Shown: positions 1 to 9,844, numbered from the stretch's first letter. The stretch is DNA of 64,000 bases from Hyalella azteca (GCF_000764305.2 NW_025934886.1:1-64000); one strand, 5' to 3'. A program made the numbers and translations. Notes: generated from the letters alone by a model not told the origin.

Positions 1-553
1 ACAGCTTCATTTCATAAAATAAAATTTCTTCTTCAGCAAGAAAAATTAAATTCGAGGTTTTTGGCATAATACGCAGTACGTCATTGAAATTAAGTGACTT
101 TAGAACAAAAAAAATTTCTTCAACACATGAGATTACAGAGGTCATTTACTACCTGAGCCTTCCCTAAATCTCTATCACCCCTCCTCAGCCCCTTACCTCC
201 CCCGCCCGTTGTCTTACGGCCCAGGTAGGATGGTAAGAAATAACCTGATGTTAAGGATATACATATATGAATTTTAAATGAGTGTTCTGAGTAACACGAA
301 TCACTTAAATTATTTAGCATTAGCAAGTAAAGGTGGTGAAGAAGCTGACAATTGAAATATAATATAGAGTTCTCACGACCTTGCGATTTCACCTACCAAT
401 TATACATGTTGTATCCTACTTAATCGTAATATATGCCAAGACTTGAATATAGTTTCAGGCAGGTTAGTCAAAGAAAGCAGCAATATAATATAACCATTTT
501 GAAACTACAATGGTTAATAATAACGCAGTTCATGCCATGTGGGTTCGTTTGTA
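1..553. other. AT-rich 5' flank, no gene seen
   Basis: I see no spliced or intact coding sequence here. Open frames are short and have no recognisable domain. The GC-richer stretch at about 160-220 shows no family resemblance. The promoter cassette starts at 554. Confidence 0.5.
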
Positions 554-722
554 GACCTTTTCTTGACCACATTCTTTGGCATTTCGCGGGTAGCCGGTCT
601 TCTTTGTCTTGCCCGCGAGACGCAGCCTATATAGGCCTATGCCTTTTACAGCCATCATCATTCCGACGGCTGCTACGCCCAGTGAAGTACTGTGCAAAAT
701 TTGTTCTTAATAATATCCAGTG
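554..722 (+). promoter_or_regulatory. Promoter and 5'UTR, copy 1 of a tandem duplication
   Basis: A TATA-like TATATA at 628-633 lies 95 bp upstream of the ATG at 723 in a GC-richer block. The whole block recurs without indels 843 bp downstream (1397-1565), with about 11 mismatches in 169 bp by my count. Conservation of TATA box, spacing and start codon in both copies suggests two working alternative promoters. The transcription start is inferred to lie near 655-665, about 30 bp past the TATA box; no Inr was decisive. Confidence 0.6.
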
Positions 723-807
723 ATGGCGAAATTTTGTGTTTACTCGGATGTGTTCAAGTGTTACTCTGAGAAGAGAATAGTTTATCCATCGGCATCACTA
801 GCGAGGG
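723..807 (+). CDS. Alternative first coding exon 1a of repeat/BESS-like protein
   Basis: The ATG at 723 opens 28 codons beginning MAKFCVYSDVFKCYSEKR and stops at a strong donor (GTGAGT at 808) in phase 1. It pairs in phase with the acceptor at 2906-2907, joining G|AT to give Asp. There is no signal peptide, so the product should be cytoplasmic or nuclear. Exon 1b at 1566 is a tandem duplicate of the same length and phase but differs at 8 of 28 residues. About ten of the 14 nucleotide differences change an amino acid, so the coding part has diverged more than the promoter. Function unknown. The splice assignment is inferred from phase and consensus, not from transcripts. Confidence 0.6.
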
Positions 808-1396
808 GTGAGTTATTAATTCATCACTTATACTAGAACTTGTTCGTTTTGATTACATTAAGCAATTTGATGATTACATTAAGCAATTTGATGACTTCAT
901 TTCAATACCGTATCTCTATTCGTTTGCTAGTGATGTCGTTGCTATTCAGGAAAAGTGCTTTTTTATCGTGTAAACTGTTCAAAACCTAGTTTTAAACATT
1001 AAATACAAAAAATTATCTTTAAAAACAATCCTTTAATTCGTGTAATTGAAACCACGAATTTTTTAAATTTCGATAAGCGATGTCATTGACATAAAATCGA
1101 AACGATAATATCAAAACATAGAGGATATATTGTAGAAATAGATTCTGACTCATTTTGAGCTGGATAACAAGTTTTGAAATTTGTGGGTGCGCCGAATTTA
1201 GTTACATTGACCACAGATCTTATCTGGAAAGAAGCTAAGGCCCATCGTATTCAAATTAACGGCTGGAAAGACCTAGCATATTTGCCTTTAGACCTTTAAT
1301 ATTGTGAACAAGATTCTCGTGGACATTATAAATTGCGTACTAATAAACGAATTCGTTGACTGGTCATAGCGTGGTCCTTTATGACACAATATAATT
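808..1396 (+). other. Intron/spacer between the two first-exon cassettes
   Basis: AT-rich DNA between the two cassettes. It holds a short direct repeat at about 850-895 (a roughly 22-bp unit twice). No coding signal seen. Confidence 0.5.
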
Positions 1397-1565
1397 GACC
1401 TTTTCTTGGCCACATTCTTCGGCATTTCGCGGGTAGCCGGTCTTCTTTGTCTTGCCCGCGAGACGCAGCCTATATAGGCCTATGCCTTTTACAGCCATGG
1501 TCATTCCGACGGCTGCGACGCCCTGTGAAGTACTGTGCAGAATCTGCTCCTAAAAATATCCAGTG
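1397..1565 (+). promoter_or_regulatory. Promoter and 5'UTR, copy 2 of the tandem duplication
   Basis: Second copy of the 554-722 block at a constant 843-bp offset. It keeps TATATA at 1471-1476 and the 95-bp TATA-to-ATG spacing. Several mismatches cluster in the 5'UTR just before the ATG, while the core promoter is almost unchanged. Confidence 0.6.
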
Positions 1566-1650
1566 ATGGAGAAATTTAGTGTTTACTCGGATGTTTTTAA
1601 GTGTTACTCGGAGAAGAGAAACATTTATTCATCACCATCACAAGCGATTG
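1566..1650 (+). CDS. Alternative first coding exon 1b of repeat/BESS-like protein
   Basis: The ATG at 1566 opens 28 codons beginning MEKFSVYSDVFKCYSEKR, then a phase-1 donor (GTGAGT at 1651). It is the paralogue of exon 1a: residues 6-18 are identical and changes cluster at the C-terminal end. Joined to 2908-3941 it gives a protein of about 372 residues. Two promoters with distinct N-termini suggest isoforms differing in expression or targeting. It could instead be that only one cassette is used. Confidence 0.6.
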
Positions 1651-2470
1651 GTGAGTTCAAGTGGCCAATTTTGATAGTCTGCCTTCAGTAGCTATTTATG
1701 CATAACATTATGTGGATTCCTCGAAGCGCGTACTTACATTATTCTTTGTCGACATTGGCATATAATTTATTAGAATGATAGAATCTTTAGTTGGACTTCT
1801 CAAACATTTCGATGCATCCAGAGAATTCATTTGCTTTCATTAATTGTGTTGTCGATGTCTCCAGGACATCCCAATTCGGCCGATAGGATCGTATCAATGC
1901 ACGTATGTTAATTGTCATACATATCTTAGACACACCTAATTGCATCAACGTCTAATAGAATAAATAGAACAAACATAATATAGAATGAACATGTTGACAA
2001 GCTGAACAAAGAACCACGTTATAAATGTTCACACTTCAAGTCGAGTGTTTTTTTTTCCTTCATTTTAAATTTGATGCTTGAAACTCTAGCTCTGAGGAAT
2101 TTTTCCGGAATTAAAAATTTCACTTGTGAGAGTTATTAACCGAATTTAATGGATGCAAATACTAATATAATTAACGAATTCCAGACGAAAATATTTGCTT
2201 CGGATGGCTAAGTTTTAAATGCTTTCAAAATTTTCTATCACGAGCAAACAACTAAAGTCCAAGACTGAAATTTTAGAGAAGTGCTTCGAAACTCTACATT
2301 AAGTAAAAATTTAGGTACAGTGAAGAAAGTTTAAAGTTTTGGGTATTGCAATATATACTGTCCTATTAATGAGACACTTGACACTTCCCAAAACATATTT
2401 TGGCTCAAAACTTTTTCATTTAGAAATTCCGAGCGATGCTGGGCAAACTAGAAATATTTTATTCGCGTGA
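1651..2470 (+). other. Intron sequence
   Basis: AT-rich intron between exon 1b and the last exon. No coding signal, RNA gene or element recognised before the 26-bp array. Confidence 0.5.
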
Positions 2471-2715
2471 TGCAGTCGCTTGGTAGCAGTTAGCGTTGCA
2501 GTCGCTTGGTAGCCTGTCTCTTATACACATCTAGATGTGTATAAGAGACAGCTTGGTAGCAGTTCGCGTTGCAGTCGCTTGGTAGCAGTTCGCGTTGCAG
2601 TCGCTTGGTAGCAGTTCACGTTGCAGTCGCTTGGTAGCAGTTCACGATGCAGGCGCTTGGTAGCAGTTCGCGTGGCTGTCGCTTGGTAGCAGTTCGCTAT
2701 TTGCAGTCGTTCAGC
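2471..2715. repeat. 26-bp intronic minisatellite
   Basis: About nine copies of a 26-bp unit (GCAGTCGCTTGGTAGCAGTT plus six bases), with variants. The array is interrupted by foreign adapter sequence at 2514-2551, so its length in the assembly cannot be trusted. Confidence 0.85.
2514..2551. other. Nextera mate-pair junction adapter (assembly artefact)
   Basis: A perfect 38-bp palindrome made of CTGTCTCTTATACACATCT followed directly by its reverse complement. This is the Tn5 mosaic-end circularisation junction of Illumina Nextera mate-pair libraries, not genomic DNA. It sits inside the 26-bp tandem array, where a chimaeric or untrimmed read could easily be assembled. Confidence 0.97.
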
Positions 2716-2907
2716 ATTTCACATTGCATTTAATTTAAATTGCGTTTAAATTTAATAACTGTCTAGTGACAGCTTTGACTAGTCTAGAGACTCATGTGAG
2801 CTAAAACAATTAAAATTACGAAATAAAATAATTTTTCTTAACGCAAGTTACATTAAATAACAAATTAAATCTGAATTGTATTGTTAATGAACGTTTTCTT
2901 CTTACAG

Positions 2908-3941
2908 ATGGAGCGACCTCTGAAGGCGGCTGGTCTCCCAATACTCCTGCTCCAGCGAGCAGCAACTTTCATCACGCAAAGAAATGGCGAGCAGGCCTAA
3001 GTCGTGGCCGAGCAGGCAGACATCACAATGTCCCTTACGCTCGCTACGCAGAGTTGCCATCCGCGGGAAGCTCGAATGGGCCTGAAAACTATTACACCTC
3101 CCGCTACCCTGAGCAGCGACTCGCGGCAAACTGGAATGGGGCGCAAGATTTTCATCGCCCCCGTTACTTTAATGAACGGCCGGCGAGAAACTTTAATGGG
3201 GCGCAGAATTTCAATCAGTATCATTACTCTGAAGAAGGACCCACTGAAAATTCGAATGAACCGCAAGATTTTTATTATCCTCGCTCCGCAGAGTGGCAAC
3301 CAACAGAAAGCGTGAATGGGGCACAAGATTTTTACAGACCTCACTACTCAGAAGAGCGACCCAGAGGAAGTATAAATGGGCCGCATGATTCATATCACAA
3401 CCATTACTCTGAGGAAGGACCTGCCAAAAGATTAAATGGTGTGCAGGATTTACATCAATTTAATTACTCCCGAAAGCGTCCCGCAGCAAGTCTGAATGAG
3501 CCACATGATTCCTACCACTCCCATTATCCTGAACAGCGACCCGCCAAAAGATTTAATGGTGGGCGGGATTTTTCTTCTTCCCATAACTCCGAAGAACTAC
3601 AAATAAGTTCGTGCGCACCCCAGTACTTTACGCGCGCCCGTCACCCCGAAGTGCAGCCCGCAACAAGAGAGGAACCGCAAAATATTACCGACCTCCGCTA
3701 CCCCGGTGAGCAGCCCTCACAAAGCAAACCTCGATTACCGGCTTGGGCGTTAAATAAATATGATAATTACATCAAGCAGATGGAGGAGCTAATTAATAAA
3801 CACAGGACTAGGCAAGTTAATGACCCGACATCAGCAATGGTGTCGCTCCATGCGGGACTGAAGAAGATATCGCAATACCTAGACGAGGAACCCAAGCTGG
3901 ACCTGAAGAAAATCCGGGCTCAAATTACGCTATATAGGTGA
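2908..3941 (+). CDS. Last exon: degenerate 20-aa repeats and BESS-like tail
   Basis: A polypyrimidine-AG acceptor (AG at 2906-2907) opens a frame that is uninterrupted to the TGA at 3939-3941. Upstream codons stay open back to the acceptor, and the phase-1 join to exon 1a or 1b gives Asp. The first ~50 residues are basic and Gly/Ala/Ser-rich. Next come about nine degenerate ~20-residue repeats (pattern N-G-x-Q-D-F...Y-S-E-x-x-P) with about 60-bp periodicity, rich in Asn, Tyr, Pro, Glu and His, probably disordered. The last ~60 residues are predicted helical; the end (SLHAGLKKI...KLDLKKIRAQI) resembles the BESS motif of MADF/BESS nuclear proteins. That resemblance is weak and inferred. No signal peptide or membrane segment. 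Confidence 0.75.
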
Positions 3942-4147
3942 ACATTAAATGATTTTTCCATCGATGAACAATGATTTGATGAAGAAATAATAGAAATGTC
4001 CGTTTCATCAACATTCACGCTGAGTTTAAAGCCTTTCTGATTCTGGATGTTAGTCGCTGTACTTTTTTGGCCGATCCAACAGCCACTGATGCTCAGCGAC
4101 TCTCACGTACTACGCCTCAATTGCCTTTCCGTTTGTAAAGAAATTCG

Positions 4148-4153
4148 AATAAA
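4148..4153 (+). terminator. Poly(A) signal AATAAA downstream of the repeat/BESS-like gene
   Basis: Canonical AATAAA about 205 bp after the stop codon, followed by a T-rich stretch. It is the first good polyadenylation signal on the + strand after the gene. Confidence 0.5.
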
Positions 4154-4360
4154 AATAATAAATTTTTCAATCGTCTTTTTTTCACACCCTGATATCAATC
4201 AAAGTTCTCATTCGGATAAATGTTGCTCCGTTTATATATATAAAATATCTTCATTTTAATTAGAATGACGCATTTGTTAACATTGACTATCATAAAATAC
4301 ATACAGAAAAAGTATTCGAAAATTGCATATGGAAAAACTCGCGATGTATCGAGAGTAAAT

Positions 4361-4690
4361 AACGACCAAGAACAATCCATTGAACGCGAGTAAAATCCAA
4401 CAAAGGCAATAACGATTCATTGAACGCGAGTAAAATCCAACAAAGACCAAGAACGTTTCATTGAACGCGAGTAAAATCCAACAAAGACCAAGAACGTTTC
4501 ATTGAACGCGAGTAAAATCCAACAAAGACCAAGAACGTTTCAGTAAACGCGAGTAAAATCCTACAAAGACCAATATAACGATTCATTGAACGCGAGTAAA
4601 ATCCAACAAAGACCAATAACATTTCATTGAACGCGAATAAATTTCAACTAAGACCAAGAACGATTCATTTAACGCGAGTAAGAACGCTAC
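4361..4690. repeat. 41-bp minisatellite
   Basis: About eight copies of a 41-bp unit (ATTGAACGCGAGTAAAATCC plus 21 bases), degenerating towards the right end. It lies downstream of the poly(A) signal and has no coding role. The following ~600 bp to 5300 show no gene. Confidence 0.85.
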
Positions 4691-5305
4691 GAGATTAATA
4701 ACGCCACAAAAAGTAATACACTTTTCGATAAAAGAAACTATGAAAAAAAGTTGGACCGGCGTTTTAGTGACCAAAATTTGACCCAACAAAATTCACGTTA
4801 ACTCTAAAAAAAATCACGGCGAAATGGTTCTATTTCACGTCAGTATTATTTCTGACTACTGAAAAGCATGTCCGATAGTTTTTCCCTATTTTTCGAAGAT
4901 TGCAGCACCTGCCGAATTACGTAATGTACATAAACTAGAAGTTTTTTTATGTGACGATAGGTCTGATAAAATAAAATTTTTACATTTATATTATGTCCCG
5001 TTTAAGACTAAAGCCGGTTCACTGATGTATTTGTGCCTGGCGATTAATTTGCTGGGCATCAAACATAAATCATTTGCTGTAGATTTAAAAGTGAAAGATA
5101 GATCTTTATCCAACATTAAATAGGAACTTTTTCGATCTCAATACGGTTATAAACAATAAGTTAAGCCTGCTGCTTAGCCGTTAGTTTACATGTGGGTAAA
5201 TCGGATGACTGATGGTGCATAATTTCATATGGAGCTATAGAAAAAATTATATAAATCATATAATGATTGAAAATGTGATACACCATATTATGAAGAAGTA
5301 TTGTG

Positions 5306-5605
5306 CAGACGTACCATGGTGATGATGGTGCAGTGCAGAGGTATGGTGCAGACGTACCATGGTGATGATGGTGCAGTGCAGAGGTATGGTGCAGACGTAC
5401 CATGGTGATGATGGTGCAGTGCAGGGGTATGGTGCAGTGCAGAGGTATGGTGCAGTGCAGGGGTATGGTGCAGACGTACCATGGTGATGATGGTGCAGTG
5501 CAGAGGTATGGTGCACACGTACCATGGTGATGATGGTGCAGTGCAGAGGTATGGTGAAGACGTACCATGGTGATGATGGTGCAGTGCAGAGGTATGGTGC
5601 AGACG
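5306..5605. repeat. 43-bp minisatellite abutting a minus-strand exon
   Basis: About six copies of a 43-bp unit plus half-units (CAGACGTACCATGGTGATGA then 23 bases). It begins where the minus-strand exon at 5606-5868 ends. On the minus strand each unit contains a donor-like ATG|GTACGT. Read through in frame it would encode His-rich repeats, which I treat as spurious. Confidence 0.8.
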
Positions 5606-5868
5606 TCAGGGTTGCTGACAGTGAAATGCTGTCTCTTGAAGTCAGCCACGCCCTTCTTCAGCTTCGTCAGGAGCCCCGTGAGACGTACGTGTGTGTCGTC
5701 TACAAGGGCAGCACAGCACATCGTGCTGTCAGCACTGTCAGCAGCTGACAGCACCTCAGCAGCTGACAGCAGCACATGCTCGTGCTGCAGCAGGAACGAG
5801 TAGTATGCTGTGATGAGGGCCACAGCAGCACCACAGCACGCTTGTGCAGCACTGGACGCCGGCAGCAC
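5606..5868 (-). CDS. Exon of unrecognised helical protein, intact copy
   Basis: GC-rich and open on the minus strand after an AG acceptor near 5870. The frame encodes a Cys/Ala/Leu-rich helical stretch and then a more typical segment including VRLTGLLTKLKKGVADFKRQ. A partial copy of its 5' part lies at 6811-6900. The 3' boundary is uncertain because a 43-bp minisatellite starts there; GTCAGC or GTCTGC could be the donor. It would follow the serine-rich exon (6443-6194) in the same gene. I do not recognise the family. Confidence 0.4.
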
Positions 5869-6193
5869 TGAGCACCGAAAACGCCATTCTGCTCACACAA
5901 TTGTTTGAATTAATACAGGGTAATTATAATACAGGGTCTAATACATGAGTAGAAATAATACAGCGAAAACCATAGCAGCAATAATACAAGAGAAAATAGT
6001 ATGGAAAATGAATAGCAGTAACAATGCAAGAGATATGAAATATGGAAAAAAGCAGTAACCCAATTTAAACAAAAAATACAAATACCCAAAAACAACAAAT
6101 ATGTATATAAAATAATGTAATAATGTAATCGGAACATTGTTCCAAAGAACCACAATACAATAGATACAATGAAAGTTTTTATAGTTAAATAGT

Positions 6194-6443
6194 TTAAAAA
6201 ATAAGTATCCGTGCCCCACCGGTCCTCGGGCCGGCGGCGTCAGGGGCGCCCCCAGCAGGCAAGTCAGGCGCCACGTCCTCGTCGTCCTCCGACGAGGACG
6301 ACGAGTCCTGCCGCCACCGTCCTCCGTCCATCGTCCTGTCCGCCCCCCGACCTGCGAACCGTCCTCCGTCCATCGTCCTGTCCGCCCCCCGACCTGCGAA
6401 CCGTCCTCCGTCCATCGTCCTGTCCGCCCCCCGACCTGCGAAC
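6194..6443 (-). CDS. Serine/acidic-rich exon, copy A, with three 42-bp units
   Basis: GC-rich minus-strand exon starting at an acceptor-like TTCGCAG just above 6443. After three repeats of the 14-residue unit GRGADRTMDGGRFA it reads a CK2-like run DSSSSSEDDEDVAPDLPAGG, then Ala/Gly/Pro-rich sequence. The frame ends at TAA 6196-6194, but GTGGGG at about 6216 could be a donor if the exon is internal. The copy at 7337-7502 has one repeat unit and EED for EDD, an acidic-conserving change that supports this frame. Family unknown. Confidence 0.45.
6318..6443. repeat. 42-bp coding minisatellite ending in an acceptor-like CAG
   Basis: Three perfect 42-bp units at 6318-6359, 6360-6401 and 6402-6443. 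On the minus strand each ends TTCGCAG, copying the 3' splice site just upstream. The paralogous exon at 7461-7502 has one unit, so the expansion is younger than the segmental duplication. The length (14 codons) preserves frame. Confidence 0.85.
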
Positions 6444-7336
6444 AAGGGAGGCACGTTATCAACTAATAAAATATTATAAATAAAAGTGAAATAAGGTGAA
6501 ACTGAAATAAAGTAAAAGTGAAATAGAGTAAAACTGAAATAGAGTAAAACTGAAATAGAGTAAAACTGAAATAATGAAATAAAGTAAAACTTAAATAAAA
6601 TAAAAACCGAAGATTTCAGTGTGAGTTTCAATTAAGTCGACATGTAGGAAAATGTTACCTTTTCGATATTTTGCTTTGCCATTAATTAACTATGGACGGT
6701 AAACATATTGAGCCGATGAGGAACGGAACTAATACATAAAGCATAAGGAAATCTGCTCTATATGTCATCACGGTATGATGTCATCACAGTATGTCATCAC
6801 GGTATGATGTCATCACTAGGAACGAGTAGTATGCTGTGATGAGGGCCACAGCAGCACCACAGCACGCTTGTGCAGCACTGGACGCCGGCAGCACTGAGCA
6901 CCGAAAACGCCACTCTGCTCACACAGTTGTTTGAATTAATACAGGGTCTATACAGGGTCTAATACATGAGTAGAAATAATACAGCGAAAATTTTATTGGC
7001 AGTACCAATACAAGAGAAAAAAATATGGAAAATGAATAGCAGTAACAATACAAGAAAAAAAAAATATGGAAAATGAATAGTATCAGTAACAATACATGAG
7101 AAAAAAAATTGGAAAATGCACAGCATTGACAATGCAAGAGAGAAAAAAACATGGAAGAAAATTACAGTGACCAAACTAAAACAAAAATACAAATATCCCA
7201 AAAAAACAATATAGTAGTTATATATAAAAAAGATAATAGAGACATCTGAGCATTGTACCAAAGAAGCACAATGCAATAGATACAATGAAGATTTTTATAG
7301 TTAAATATATTAATAAGTTTTTATAGTTAAATAGGT

Positions 7337-7502
7337 TTAAAAAATAAGTATCCGTGCCCCACCGGTCCTCGGGCCGGCGGCGTCAGGGGCGCCCCCAGCA
7401 GGCAAGTCAGGCGCCACGTCCTCGTCCTCCTCCGACGAGGACGACGAGTCCTGCCGCCACCGTCCTCCGTCCATCGTCCTGTCCGCCCCCCGACCTGCGA
7501 AC
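7337..7502 (-). CDS. Serine/acidic-rich exon, copy B
   Basis: Paralogue of 6194-6443 with a single 42-bp unit. It keeps the acceptor-like TTCGCAG, the SSSSSEEDED acidic run, the Ala/Gly/Pro-rich tail and the TAA at 7337-7339. With the fragmentary helical exon at 6811-6900 it forms a partial duplicate of the exon pair. Which copy is used cannot be judged from sequence alone. Confidence 0.4.
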
Positions 7503-7809
7503 ATGGGAGGCACGTTATTAACTAATAAAATATAAATAAAATTGAAATAAAATAAACTGAAATAAAGTAGAACTTAAATACTGGGAACAAGGGAGGGACG
7601 TTATCAACTAATAAAATATCATGAATAAAACTGGAATAAAGATAAAGTAAAACTGAAATAAAATAAAACTGAAATAAAGTAAAACTGAAATAAAGTGAAA
7701 CTGAAGATTTCAGTGTACATATCAAGGAAGTCGACTTGGAGAAAAATGTTACAATTAAAAAAAATTATAAATGACATCACAGTATGATGACCCACGTTGG
7801 GTGAGAGGA

Positions 7810-9083
7810 AGGCTGACGTCGGCGTCAGGTTTACAGGCCGCGGTGAGTCTGTCAGCCGCCAGCGTCAGCAGCGTCGTCAGGAGCGCGGGACTGAGACCCG
7901 TCGCCAGCGCTGACACCGTCGCCCCAGGGGCGCCACTGCCCCCAAGGGCGCCACTGCCCCCAAGGGCGCCACCGTCGTCCAGCTGCAGCTGGTACAGCGC
8001 AGTGAGACGCCGCAGGGCGTCGGTGGCCAGCGTCCAGCTGCAGGTGGTGACCAGCTCCTGGACAGCTGGACAGACCAGCCGGTAGACCTGCCGCAGCTGC
8101 CTGCCCAGCATGAGAGGTGTGAGCAGCATGACAGGTGTGAGCAGCATGACAGGTGTGAGCAGCATGACAGGTGTGAGCAGCATGACANAGTGGACGGACA
8201 CCCTCGTCAGCAGCACCCACCCGTCCCCGCCGTCCCTGCAGTGGACGGACACCCTCGTCAGCAGCACCCACCCGTCCCCGCCGTCCCTGCAGTGGACGGA
8301 CACCCTCGTCAGCAGCACCCACCCGTCCCCGCCGTCCCTGCAGTGGACGGACACCCTCGTCAGCAGCACCCACCCGTCCCCGCCGTCCCTGCAGTGGACG
8401 GACACCCTCGTCAGCAGCACCCACCCGTCCCCGCCGTCCCTGCAGTGGACGGACACCCTCGTCAGCAGCACCCACCCGTCCCCGCCGTCCCTGCAGTGGA
8501 CGGACACCCTCGTCAGCAGCACCCACCCGTCCCCGCCGTCCCTGCAGTGGACGGACACCCTCGTCAGCAGCACCCACCCGTCCCCGCCGTCCCTGCAGTG
8601 GACGGACACCCTCGTCAGCAGCACCCACCCGTCCCCGCCGTCCCTGCAGTGGACGGACACCCTCGTCAGCAGCACCCACCCGTCCCCGCCGTCCCTGCAG
8701 TGGACGGACACCCTCGTCAGCAGCACCCACCCGTCCCCGCCGTCCCTGCAGTGGACGGACACCCTCGTCAGCAGCACCCACCCGTCCCCGCCGTCCCTGC
8801 AGTGGACGGACACCCTCGTCAGCAGCACCCACCCGTCCCCGCCGTCCCTGCAGTGGACGGACACCCTCGTCAGCAGCACCCACCCGTCCCCGCCGTCCCT
8901 GCAGTGGACGGACACCCTCGTCAGCAGCACCCACCCGTCCCCGCCGTCCCTGCAGTGGACGGACACCCTCGTCAGCAGCACCCACCCGTCCCCGCCGTCC
9001 CTGCAGTGGACGGACACCCTCGTCAGCAGCTCCAGCAGGCGCAGGCAGGTCCCTGACGAAGGCGGCGACTCGCGCGAAAGCGT
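7810..9083 (-). CDS. GC-rich helical exon with three internal tandem arrays
   Basis: An acceptor TTTTCTCAG (ending at 9084) opens a GC-rich exon on the minus strand. The lower part encodes a convincing helical stretch (LRQVYRLVCPAVQELVTTCS, then TLATDALRRLTALYQLQL), a Gly-rich linker of 18-bp units (GALGGS) and another Leu/Ala-rich helix. Before it lie four 18-bp units (VMLLTP on the minus strand), one N at 8188, and 16 identical 51-bp units. All unit lengths are multiples of three. Two frames are open at the 5' end (CLRLLELLTRVSVHC or DAFARVAAFVRDL), and the N hides the true join. Possible donors are near 7820 (CT|GTAAAC). The family is not recognised. Confidence 0.4.
8114..8187. repeat. 18-bp coding minisatellite
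   Basis: Four copies of an 18-bp unit (AGGTGTGAGCAGCATGAC), ending at the N at 8188. On the minus strand it would add six residues per copy. Confidence 0.85.
8188..9030. repeat. N plus 16 identical 51-bp repeats
   Basis: After a single N at 8188 the 51-bp unit (TGGACGGACACCCTCGTCAG plus 31 bases) starts at 8191 and repeats exactly 16 times to 9006, then 24 bases more. The copies appear identical, which is unusual for a natural array of this size next to arrays that do vary. Copy number may be an artefact of gap closing. The unit is 17 codons, so the minus-strand frame survives any copy number. Confidence 0.95.
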
Positions 9084-9720
9084 CTGAGAAAAATAATATT
9101 AGTTAATATATAACTATTAATTATTAAAACATAATATTAGTTATTATATGTACAGGATATATAATAATAACTATAAATATTAACTATTAAGACATAATAT
9201 TAATTAATATATGTACAGGATATATAACAATAACTATACATATTGATTAGTAAAACGTAAACATTCAATAAAACCATTATTATTAATATGCGTTTAAAAA
9301 TTACTTTTTAAAGACAACACTTCTCAAGCATCCAGAGTCTCTGGTGTTACACATGTAGAATGAATTTCTAATTTTATTATGAAATATTAAAAATTAGTTT
9401 TCTAATTTTATTTTTAGAGTTAAAAAATCAACATTTTAAAATCAATTATTAAAATCAATTATTTATTGTGTCAATTGATACATGCATTGTCTCCGACTTT
9501 ACGCAAGTATGCAAAATTTCAGATTGATTGGAGAAGTAGAAGTGTGTTAAATATCGATTTATAAGATTTGTAGCAGACAAAAAAACAAACAAGAAGTGAA
9601 GTTAAAGAGAGGTGTTGTAAAAAATTAATAAAAATAATAATAAAGATACCTCAGATACTAATGCTTAATACACGGCGCTAGAAATTGTGATGTAGCTCAC
9701 TATCACACTCACCAACACGA
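9084..9720. other. AT-rich intron
   Basis: AT-rich sequence with short internal repeats (about 9110-9240, a roughly 75-bp unit twice). No exon or element recognised. It separates the 9083 acceptor from the donor array at 9744-9844. Confidence 0.5.
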
Positions 9721-9738
9721 CAATATTGAGTCACCTTG

Positions 9739-9844
9739 ACTCACCTGATAGTGAGTCACCTTGACTCACCTGACAGTGAGTCACTATGACTCACCTGATA
9801 GTGAGTCACCATGACTCACCTGATAGTGAGTCACCATGACTCAC
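9739..9844. repeat. 25-bp minisatellite of splice donors
   Basis: Five 25-bp steps place AG|GTGAGTCA on the minus strand at 9844, 9819, 9794, 9769 and 9744. The first is the donor of the exon ending at 9845. Each unit is also internally palindromic (GTGAGTCA...TGACTCAC), so donor-like sequence occurs on both strands. Confidence 0.85.

Larger units (their letters stand above)
5796..7510. repeat. Local segmental duplication carrying two exons
   Basis: Block 5796-6480 recurs as 6811-7510, direct and about 1 kb apart. Shared parts are the 5' end of the helical exon, the intronic AATACAGGG-rich AT stretch and the serine-rich exon. Copy B (right) has only the 5' part of the helical exon and one 42-bp unit. 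Copy A has the full exon and three 42-bp units. Between them (6480-6810) lie an approximately 18-bp AT-rich repeat and a short TGATGTCATCAC repeat. Confidence 0.75.

Noticed and set aside
5161..5525. His/Thr-rich frames over the 5.3-5.6 kb repeats
   Set aside because: They are translations of the 43-bp minisatellite and short homologous units; no frame is favoured and the repeat carries donor-like signals, not a protein signature.
8110..9087. Long + strand frames over the 51-bp repeats
   Set aside because: A 51-bp unit is a multiple of three, so several frames stay open on both strands. Only the minus strand has a flanking acceptor and non-repetitive helical sequence.
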